DNA of 58,514 nt from JBKEDG01 sp047973085 (GTDB taxonomy: Bacteria; Bacillota_I; Bacilli_A; JBKEDG01): positions 1 through 58,514 of the forward strand of contig JBKEBI010000047.1 of NCBI GenBank assembly GCA_047973085.1, written 5' to 3'. Shown one piece after another: positions 15,654 to 22,673 of the stretch (positions are counted from its first letter, which is position 1; the number at the start of each line of letters is the position of its first letter). A program made the position numbers and the translations under genes. The notes under the pieces were generated by a model. It was not told the origin of the DNA, ran no database searches, and was given only the letters and a program-made list of their open reading frames with translations.

Positions 15654-16727
15654 GTTTATCTGCTATTTCTCTATCTTTACTATCATAAAGATGTCCATAC
15701 ACGTTTAAAGTAATTCCAACATCAGTATGACCTAATCTTTTCTTAATTGCTAATATATCTTCCTTCGTATGAATAAGTAAAGCAACATGACTATGTCCTA
15801 AGTCGTGAATTCTAATTTTAGGTAAGTTTGCTTTTTTAGTATATTCAGTAAATTTTCTATCAATTTTAGTTTTAGCAAATATATCATTGTTATAAGAAAA
15901 AACATATGAAGCATCATCAAAGTGTACAAAATCATTTCTACACTTTTCTTTGTAAGAAGCTAAATTGTCAACAAGTTTGTTATTTATCATTACATGTCTT
16001 ATTGATGATTCTGTTTTGGGTTTTGATATAACATAACCTATTCTAACAATATATGAGCAACTTTTATTTATTTTAATCCATTTCTTTTTTAAATCAATGT
16101 CGTTCCAAGTGAGAGCTAATGCTTCTCCGCTTCTTATTCCAGTAAAGTACATTAAGTAGAATAAGGTGTAGTAAATCTTGTTATCTACATTTTCAATAAA
16201 GCCTTTAAACTCATTAATAGTCCAAAACTTCATAGTAACTTTTTCTTTCTTAAAATTGTCAATTGTAATTGATGGATTCTTATATATTAATTCCTGCTTC
16301 ATGCAGTAATTAAAGAATGTTTTAAGTGCAGTTAAAATATACCTTTTGTAGTTGTTACTAATATCTTGCTGTGCTAGTAAGTTTCTAAATTCAGCTACTT
16401 CTTTTTTTGTAATATCTCTGATTCTAAACTTTTTAAAATGTTCTGTAATATGGTTTCTAAAGATATTACATTTCTTTTCATAAGTAGATGGTTTATCATA
16501 CATCTTTGAATATTCTAGATAATCTTCAACTACTTTTTCACTGATGGATTGTCTGTTACATCAATTCCTTGATTCTCAAGATTAGTTATTTCATTTAGAA
16601 CTTCCTTTGCCTCTTTGTAAGTTTTAATACCTCTTCTTACAATTCTTTTTCTCTTACCAGTTTTTAGATTAATTCCTGCTGAAATATCAACAATATAGTC
16701 ATTGTTTTTGTCTTTTCTTATAGACAT
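15637..16727 (-). pseudogene. tyrosine integrase, frameshifted and missing a catalytic Arg
   Basis: Two consecutive frames together make one integrase: an N-terminal AP2-like arm-binding domain (start MSIRKDK at 16727 behind GGAGATGAT, ending TAG at 16530) and a core-binding plus catalytic part (15637-16503). They join in the -1 frame at AAAAAG directly before the TAG; the lost link reads KVVEDYLEYSK. Catalytic elements seen: Arg in TGIRSGEAL, the Lys hairpin, LGHTDVG, and Tyr in TLNVYGHL. Box II reads HDLGH where HDLRH is expected; codon GGA (15796-15798) is one transition from AGA. It ends in TGA. Programmed frameshifting is possible, but the second lesion favours decay. Confidence 0.85.
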
Positions 16728-16760
16728 TTGAATCATCTCCATTCTAGAAATGAAAATAAA

Positions 16761-16840
16761 ATGGCTACTCCTGTATTTTGGAGTATCAAAAAAGCCTTAT
16801 AGAATAAGGCTTTCAAAACATAATGGTCGGGAAGACAGGA
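16761..16840. repeat. tRNA-proximal attachment-site repeat of the island
   Basis: Direct repeat of 12207-12286. It covers the 3' 17 bases of the tRNA gene with CCA, its terminator hairpin and 33 bases beyond. The terminator stem differs from the other copy by a swapped G-C/C-G pair, so pairing is preserved in both. Confidence 0.85.
16788..16813 (-). terminator. terminator of the tRNA gene
   Basis: A perfect 10-bp stem AAAGCCTTAT/ATAAGGCTTT (16792-16801 region with 16804-16813, AGA loop) is followed on the minus strand by TTTTTGAT. It lies 10 bases after the CCA end of the tRNA. Confidence 0.8.
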
Positions 16841-16900
16841 TTCGAACCTGCGACCCCCTGGTCACAAACCATGTGCACTACCAAGCTGTGCTACTTCCCG
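16824..16900 (-). tRNA. tRNA with proline-type body and UGU (Thr) anticodon
   Basis: A 77-nt cloverleaf with encoded CCA. Acceptor CGGGAAG/CTTCCCG, D-stem GCAC/GTGC, and T-stem GCAGG/CCTGT with TTCGAAT loop all pair. C1-G72 with A73 and the overall sequence are those of Firmicutes tRNA-Pro(UGG). However, the anticodon loop is TTTGTGA, giving UGU at 34-36 instead of UGG, with G37 retained, and the anticodon stem CATGG/CCAGG has an A28-G42 mismatch where tRNA-Pro normally has A-U. A histidine GTG reading does not fold. The gene has a consensus promoter and terminator, so it is probably transcribed; identity is unresolved (Pro-derived variant, Thr-like, or pseudo-tRNA). Confidence 0.85.
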
Positions 16901-16911
16901 AACGATAGTTC

Positions 16912-16940
16912 ATTATATCAATTTTTAAAATCTAATGCAA
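16912..16940 (-). promoter_or_regulatory. promoter of the tRNA gene
   Basis: TTGCAT (16935-16940) and TATAAT (16912-16917) are 17 bases apart on the minus strand, with TGA before the -10. The tRNA begins 11 bases after the -10, as expected for a dedicated tRNA promoter. Confidence 0.75.
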
Positions 16941-16959
16941 TAGTTTTTCAAAATTTTAT

Positions 16960-17604
16960 TTATTCATTTTCTGTAGTAAAAATATATCCAATATTTCTTT
17001 TGTTTTTTATATTAATATTGTATGGTTTAATTTTCCTTTTTAATGTACAAACATATGTATCTACTGATCTTGTTTTTTCATTAGAGTTCCATATTAGTTT
17101 TATTAGTTCTTGCTTTGAAATATATTTATTTATATTTTTTATTAATATATATATAATCATAAACTCCTTATATGTTAAATTTAGTACATTGTTATCTATG
17201 TAAACCTTTTTTTTATTATAATCTATAAGTAAATTTTTATATTTTACACAATCATATTTTAACTTATTCAAATATTTTGAAAAAGTTCTAATTTTGTAAA
17301 GTAATTCAACATATGAAAAGGGATAGATAAAATAATCATCCATTCCAATTTCATAGTTTGTTAAAATAATTTTTTGATTATACTCATTAAAGATACAAAT
17401 AATAATTGCATCTGATTTTTTTCTAAAATATTCTAAATTAGTAAAAGTAGGCTCTACTAAAATTACTATTTCACCAAATTTAATATTACCTAAGGCATAT
17501 ATACTACTATAGAATAAACAGTAAAATTTAAAATGTCTAGAAAAATACTTTAAATTTTTGTTCAATTCTTTATTTTGTGAAACAACGTGTAAATAATTAT
17601 ACAT
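16960..17604 (-). CDS. OmpR-type response regulator with degenerate receiver
   Basis: A 214-aa protein. The C-terminal part (about 118-210) is a winged-helix OmpR/PhoB DNA-binding domain: LTYKEFMIIYILIKN, RSVDTYVCTLKRKI and NKRNIGYIF match the E-F-LL / VD-HI-RLR-K / RG-GY-F pattern. The N-terminal half keeps the receiver outline (GMDDYFIYPFSYVELLYKI resembles GADDY-KPF--EL), but the DD acidic pair is absent, the phospho-Asp position reads LVEP, and the conserved Lys before PF is Tyr. It is therefore unlikely to be controlled by ordinary phosphorylation. No histidine kinase lies nearby. It follows the RND gene by 49 bases. Confidence 0.82.
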   Translation of the reverse strand: MYNYLHVVSQNKELNKNLKYFSRHFKFYCLFYSSIYALGNIKFGEIVILVEPTFTNLEYFRKKSDAIIICIFNEYNQKIILTNYEIGMDDYFIYPFSYVELLYKIRTFSKYLNKLKYDCVKYKNLLIDYNKKKVYIDNNVLNLTYKEFMIIYILIKNINKYISKQELIKLIWNSNEKTRSVDTYVCTLKRKIKPYNINIKNKRNIGYIFTTENE

Positions 17605-17614
17605 AAAACCACCT

Positions 17615-17643
17615 ATTAATTATTATAGATTACAATAATTAAT
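17615..17643 (-). repeat. perfect inverted repeat upstream of the regulator gene
   Basis: ATTAATTATT (17615-17624) and AATAATTAAT (17634-17643) form a perfect 10-bp inverted repeat with a 9-base centre between the RND stop and the regulator ribosome-binding site. There is no T run after it, so it is more operator-like than terminator-like. Confidence 0.45.
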
Positions 17644-17653
17644 TTTAGTTTAT

Positions 17654-20521
17654 TTATTTATCTTTTTTTACATTTTTATTTAAAATTAAATATAGTGAAG
17701 GAATTACACATAATGATAGAGGAATAGCAATAATTAGCCCTCCTACAAGTGTAATCGCCATAGGTCTAAAGAAATCACTTCCGACAATTATTAAAGGAAT
17801 TAAACCTATTATAGTTGTAATATTAGAAGTAATAATTGGTCTACTTCTTCTTTTAACAGCTGTAAAACATTTATCATAAACACTCTCTTCTGGACTCTTA
17901 TTAATATAATCTACTAATAAAATTCCATTGTTGACAACTATTCCCATTAAACTAACGAGTCCTAGTGTTGCTGTAAATGTAATGGGTTGATCAAAAATTA
18001 AAATAAACAATGCACTTCCTATTAGTGAAAATAAAATTGAAGTCAAAATAATAATAACTTTTTTAAAGCTGTTAAATTGTGCTAGTAATATCATCAAAAT
18101 TAGTAATAGTGCTGCAATACCTGCATAAATAACATTTGTAAAAACAGTTGTTGTAAGCTCTTTTTCACCTTTAATAATATAGTTTGCATTTTCTTTATCT
18201 AAAATTTCTTCAACTGCATCATTTACATTATACACAGTATAATTGCTATCTACAAATACATCAATTGTATTAGCAACTTTGAAATCGGTTCTTGAAATTG
18301 ATACTGGTGTTTCAACAGTTTCAATTTTAACAAGATCACTAAGAATAAAGGTTTGCTCATTCACTGTGATAATTTGGTTTAAAAGTTCATCCATACTGTC
18401 TATATTATTTGATACAACAATTTCATCACTTACACTATCAATATTTAATACATTTACATCTGTATCATTAATAAGACGTGCTATTTCATTGTAAACTTGT
18501 GCTTCATTAATACCAAATTGCATTAAAATTTCATCATTTGTATCAATACTATACTTTTCTGAATATTCTAACGTCGAAGACTGAATACTTTCAACTCCAT
18601 CAATATTTTCAAGTTTTTTAATCAAATTTTCTGTTTTGTCAATGTCATATAAAATAATTTGTATTGGTGCCCCTGGAGCATTCATCATAATCTCTTCTAC
18701 ATTAAAAGTAACATCATCAGGTAATTTATTATTTAACACATTCTTAATTCGCTCTATTTCTTCACTGTTACTTCCTTCATTAATGTATAAAACTCTTCCA
18801 GTATTTGGAGTTTTTGAATTTGCTACCAGAGTTGAATAAAAAGCAGGAATGGAATAATTAATACTACTAATAACATTTTCACTATCAATGTTTTCTTCAA
18901 TAATATTTTTTATTTCTTCAACTTCTTCTAGTCGGTTACTACTACTTAATTCAAAGTCTACATAGATATAATCTTTTTCTGCTGTAGGAAATAATTGAAT
19001 TGGTTGAAATATATATACTCCACCTATTGATACTACAAGTAAAACAAGGACAATAAGAACGTTTACTTTAGGAAAACGAAGTGAAAATCTTATAAGTTTA
19101 TCAACAAATTTAAATTCGTTTCTATTTCTTGGTTTTAGCAACTTAGATCCAAATACAGGTATTACAAAAATCGAACTTAAAAATGAACAAATTAAGGCAG
19201 CAATAACTGTAATAGGTAACGAGGAAGCCATTTTACCAGCTATTCCTGGTAAGAATAAAAGAGGTGTAAATGCAACTACTGTTGTCAATGTACTTGTAAA
19301 AATAGGTAATGCATTTGTTTTAATAGCATCTGAAATACTTTTATCCATATTATTTCCTGATTCTAGTTCATGAATAATTGCATCTACTATAACTATAGCA
19401 TTGTCAACGATTATTCCAATACTAATAATCAGACCAGCAATTGATACATTTTGCAGAGGCACATTTATTAAATCAAGAAATAATATTGTAGTAAATATTG
19501 TCAATGGAAAAGTAATTAAAATCGTTAATGCACTTCTAATTCCCAATGAAAACATTGAAACAATTAGAACAAGAACCATCCCTACTAATAAAGTTGAATT
19601 TATTTCATTAATTGCATCATCAACATAATCTGGTGAAAAACTAACTGCCTTAAATGAAGGATAATTTTCTGCAATGTCTTTAACTTCATCACCCACTTTT
19701 GTCACATCAATTTCTTGATCGAATTGCACACTTAAAAACAAAGAATCCTCTCCATTATAGGTATTTACATAATCTTTATTTTCATTTAGTACAATTTCAC
19801 TGACCATATCAAGTGTAATAATTGTATTATTATTTACACCTATTACAGTTGAATTTAATTCCTCTATATCATCAAAACCATTAGTTGTTATCACCGGATT
19901 TCCCTCAATAATCCCTAATGTTGCATCAATTCCTTTGCTACTTAAAAGTTGCGTTATTATACTGCTATCAATTCCGTATGTAGCAAGCATATTATTATCC
20001 AAATTAACTTGGTAATTTGACAAAGAATAATCACTTATTTTAACATTTTTTACTGAATCAAGTGAATATAAATCACTTTGAAATTGCTCAGCTTTATCTA
20101 AATCATCTCTAGGAAAAACGTACAATAAATCACTTACTCCAGGATATGGACTTACTTCTATATCTACATTTTCGTCAAAAGTTAAACCTGCAATAGCATT
20201 ATTTAACTTTGATTCTACTTCATTAACATTTTCAACTTCTATATCATATACAATAATCATTAGTCCAAAGTTATCATATGCATATGAAAAAACATCTCCA
20301 ATTCCATCAATACCTGAAACTTGAGAATTAATTGTTTCAATAACATCTCTATCTAGTTCTTCATTATTTTTCCCAACAGCCTCGATTGTAATTTGTGTAT
20401 AAAGTGATCCAAGATCAGGATTTTCCTGTTTTGGAATATTAATAAAAGAATTAATTCCAAGAATAATTAAACCTATTGAAATTGAAATAAATAACCTTTT
20501 TAACCTTAATAATTTGTTCAT
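17654..20521 (-). CDS. RND-superfamily efflux transporter (AcrB/SwrC-like)
   Basis: A 955-aa proton-driven exporter. A single N-terminal helix is followed by a large periplasmic-type loop, a membrane block (about 310-480) with NALPIFTSTLTTVVAFTPLLFL and GIIVDNAIVIVDAI, a second loop, and a second membrane block near the end with GLVSLMGIVVNNGILLVDYI. The proton-relay aspartates in the VDNAIV helix are present. It is slightly shorter than AcrB. No membrane-fusion protein or outer-membrane channel gene is adjacent, as in SwrC-type pumps of Gram-positives. AAAGGAG precedes the ATG. It lies 13 bases after whiA and before the degenerate regulator. Confidence 0.9.
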   Translation of the reverse strand: MNKLLRLKRLFISISIGLIILGINSFINIPKQENPDLGSLYTQITIEAVGKNNEELDRDVIETINSQVSGIDGIGDVFSYAYDNFGLMIIVYDIEVENVNEVESKLNNAIAGLTFDENVDIEVSPYPGVSDLLYVFPRDDLDKAEQFQSDLYSLDSVKNVKISDYSLSNYQVNLDNNMLATYGIDSSIITQLLSSKGIDATLGIIEGNPVITTNGFDDIEELNSTVIGVNNNTIITLDMVSEIVLNENKDYVNTYNGEDSLFLSVQFDQEIDVTKVGDEVKDIAENYPSFKAVSFSPDYVDDAINEINSTLLVGMVLVLIVSMFSLGIRSALTILITFPLTIFTTILFLDLINVPLQNVSIAGLIISIGIIVDNAIVIVDAIIHELESGNNMDKSISDAIKTNALPIFTSTLTTVVAFTPLLFLPGIAGKMASSLPITVIAALICSFLSSIFVIPVFGSKLLKPRNRNEFKFVDKLIRFSLRFPKVNVLIVLVLLVVSIGGVYIFQPIQLFPTAEKDYIYVDFELSSSNRLEEVEEIKNIIEENIDSENVISSINYSIPAFYSTLVANSKTPNTGRVLYINEGSNSEEIERIKNVLNNKLPDDVTFNVEEIMMNAPGAPIQIILYDIDKTENLIKKLENIDGVESIQSSTLEYSEKYSIDTNDEILMQFGINEAQVYNEIARLINDTDVNVLNIDSVSDEIVVSNNIDSMDELLNQIITVNEQTFILSDLVKIETVETPVSISRTDFKVANTIDVFVDSNYTVYNVNDAVEEILDKENANYIIKGEKELTTTVFTNVIYAGIAALLLILMILLAQFNSFKKVIIILTSILFSLIGSALFILIFDQPITFTATLGLVSLMGIVVNNGILLVDYINKSPEESVYDKCFTAVKRRSRPIITSNITTIIGLIPLIIVGSDFFRPMAITLVGGLIIAIPLSLCVIPSLYLILNKNVKKDK

Positions 20522-20534
20522 AGTATACTCCTTT

Positions 20535-21470
20535 TTATTTCATGTTTTCATCAATTACCTTTGCTTTTTCACTTATTTTTCTAAACCAATGATTTAACTT
20601 AGATTTTGAAAATGTTATACCTAATTCTTCACTCATAATATCAGCAAGTTCATTTAAAGAATATTCTGGGAACATTCTTCTATATCTACAGAGGATTTGA
20701 TATTTTTCATCTAAAACATTAAGACCGATTGTTTCTTCGATAATTTTAATATTATTTAATTGTCTTTGTGCAGCGTTAAAGCTCTTTTCATAATTAGCTT
20801 GTTCAAAATTTTCAATTCTATTTGCCTGATTTCTAATATCTCTAGTCATTCTAATATTTTCATAAAACATCAGTGCATTATTTGCCCCCATTAAAGCTAA
20901 AATTTCACTAATTTTCTCTGCCTCTTTAATATATACAACAAAAACTTCCTTTCTTTCTATAATTTTACTATTTAAGTTCATACTATTAAGTACTTCCATT
21001 AAAACTACAGCATGATCATAATCAGAATCTTTTATTTCAAAGTGATACTTAGCAGTTTGAGGATTATTAATGCTTCCACTTGCTAAAAAAGCTCCTCTTA
21101 AAAAAGCCTTTTTATATTTTTCATTCTTAATTAAAGTAAAATCTTCATATTTTTTATTTTCAACAAAAGAAATGTCCAAATTTTCCATAATATCAAAGAC
21201 ATTTGTATTAAGAGAAAGCCGATATTTTTTTTTAGCAAAATTACTATTTTTTATAATTGAAATTTGACAAGTTTGGTTAAAAAAATACTTTACTAAGCTA
21301 AATATTCTTCTCGCAATTGAAGGATTTTCTGTATTTATAATAATTCTTGGACTTTGTGAATTAAATACAAAAGAACCATTTATTTTAACTAGGGCAGCAA
21401 GTTCGCTTATTGAATACTTATCAATTTCTAAATTAACTAATTCTTTTTTTACATTTTGAGCAAATGACAT
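20535..21470 (-). CDS. whiA: WhiA-family DNA-binding regulator
   Basis: WhiA is a conserved Gram-positive protein with a degenerate LAGLIDADG homing-endonuclease fold and a C-terminal helix-turn-helix; it influences cell division and chromosome segregation. This 311-aa protein has the usual opening SFAQNVKKEL, a FLRGAFLASGSINNP segment in the LAGLIDADG-like part, and the HTH region YSLNELADIMSEELGITFSKSKLNHW near the end. In Bacillus it follows Nudix-yvcJ-yvcK; here the Nudix domain is fused to Lgt upstream and yvcJ/yvcK are absent from the interval. Confidence 0.94.
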   Translation of the reverse strand: MSFAQNVKKELVNLEIDKYSISELAALVKINGSFVFNSQSPRIIINTENPSIARRIFSLVKYFFNQTCQISIIKNSNFAKKKYRLSLNTNVFDIMENLDISFVENKKYEDFTLIKNEKYKKAFLRGAFLASGSINNPQTAKYHFEIKDSDYDHAVVLMEVLNSMNLNSKIIERKEVFVVYIKEAEKISEILALMGANNALMFYENIRMTRDIRNQANRIENFEQANYEKSFNAAQRQLNNIKIIEETIGLNVLDEKYQILCRYRRMFPEYSLNELADIMSEELGITFSKSKLNHWFRKISEKAKVIDENMK

Positions 21471-21484
21471 AATACCACCTCATA

Positions 21485-22654
21485 TTAATGAATAAATGTT
21501 TTGTGAACTAGCTCATGATGATTCAAACAGTATTCAATAATCTCTAAATCGCTTGGATACATTTCTAAGTCTTTTAATTCTTCAATTTTAATCCATTCAA
21601 GGCTACCCTCTTCAGAAAATGTTTTAAGGTTACCTGTATATTCTTCTGAATAAAAAATATACATTTCTAAGTCTTTTTCTTTATATCTAACATCTGCAAT
21701 TACTTTCAATGTGATATGCTTTAGTTTCAACCCAGTTTCTTCAAAAAATTCACGTTTAGCAGTTCTAATGGGAATTTCATAATGTTCTATTTTACCACCA
21801 GGCATACTATATCTATTAGTAGGCTTTTTTATAAGTAATATTTTCCCTTCGTTAAATAAAATAGAAGTTGATATTTTTAGTTTGTATTCATTTTTTTCAT
21901 TTGACTTTTTTATAAGTAAAATTATACCAAATACTATACCAAAAATACTTACTAATTGAGCAACTTTGAAGTCTCCAAGCATTAAACTATCTGTTCTAAG
22001 TTGTTCTATAAATAAACGTGCTGTAGAGTACCATATGATGAAAAAACAAAAAACATCACCTTTTCTTTTAAATAAAACTCTTCTTCCAAAAAATGCAATT
22101 AAAAATCCTATGAAATTCCATACAGATTCATAAAGAAATGTTGGATGATAATACATTCCACCAATATTCATTCCTTCAATAATAAAATTTGGTAAATGAA
22201 GGTTTTCTAAAAAACTCTTAGCAACTTCTGGTCCATGTGCTTCTTGATTTGTGAAATTTCCCCATCTTCCAATTGACTGCGCTATCAAAAATCCTGTAGC
22301 ACCTATATCAAATGCATCCCACATATTAATTTTATGTTTTCTACAGTAGTAGAAAGTCCACACAAATGCTCCAATAATCCCTCCATGAATTGCAAGACCA
22401 CCATCACGAGTATTAATAATCTTTAATATATCAAAAGCATAATCTTCCCAGTTAAAGATTACATAATATAACCTAGTGGAAATTATACTAATAATCAAAC
22501 CATAAAAAACAAGATTATCAAAATGTTGCATACTTATATTTTTTTCTTTTGCTAGCTTTCTTGCAAAGAAATATGCAATAATAATTCCTGTTAAAATTAG
22601 AATTGAATACCAATAAATTTTAATAAATCCTAAGTCAAAAGCTATTTCATTCAT
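21485..22654 (-). CDS. lgt: Lgt prolipoprotein diacylglyceryl transferase fused to a Nudix hydrolase
   Basis: A 389-aa single open frame. Residues 1-250 are Lgt, the membrane enzyme that attaches diacylglycerol to lipobox cysteines: DGGLAIHGGIIG at 84-95 and the signature GRWGNFTNQEAHG at 129-141, with about seven membrane helices. Residues 256-389 are a soluble Nudix domain with a complete Nudix box (G287...E293...REFFEE 301-306, G308). The linker SNEKNEYK has no internal Met and no ribosome-binding site, so the fusion looks genuine. The Nudix part resembles YvcI, normally encoded separately in the whiA cluster. Other Lgt proteins end near residue 260-280. Confidence 0.92.
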   Translation of the reverse strand: MNEIAFDLGFIKIYWYSILILTGIIIAYFFARKLAKEKNISMQHFDNLVFYGLIISIISTRLYYVIFNWEDYAFDILKIINTRDGGLAIHGGIIGAFVWTFYYCRKHKINMWDAFDIGATGFLIAQSIGRWGNFTNQEAHGPEVAKSFLENLHLPNFIIEGMNIGGMYYHPTFLYESVWNFIGFLIAFFGRRVLFKRKGDVFCFFIIWYSTARLFIEQLRTDSLMLGDFKVAQLVSIFGIVFGIILLIKKSNEKNEYKLKISTSILFNEGKILLIKKPTNRYSMPGGKIEHYEIPIRTAKREFFEETGLKLKHITLKVIADVRYKEKDLEMYIFYSEEYTGNLKTFSEEGSLEWIKIEELKDLEMYPSDLEIIEYCLNHHELVHKTFIH

Positions 22655-22673
22655 AAAATCACCTCAAATAATA

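Larger units (their letters stand above)
12207..16840. mobile_element. tRNA-integrated genomic island (about 4.6 kb)
   Basis: The 80-bp direct repeats at 12207-12286 and 16761-16840 bound a segment containing a tyrosine integrase next to the tRNA and a two-gene restriction-modification system as cargo. The intact tRNA 3' end is at the integrase side, as expected for integrases that use tRNA genes as attB. No replication, transfer or capsid genes are present, so it is a minimal or reduced integrative element. The integrase is broken (see that entry), so excision without outside help is unlikely. Confidence 0.85.

Noticed and set aside
16824..16900. Reading the tRNA as tRNA-His (GTG)
   Set aside because: Placing GTG at positions 34-36 leaves an anticodon stem of ATGGT against CAGGG that cannot pair, and G-1/C73 are absent.
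16823..17203. Plus-strand frame beginning with a GFEPATPWSQ-type peptide
   Set aside because: Its first part is the antisense translation of the tRNA gene, a well-known spurious protein, and the rest is antisense to the response regulator.
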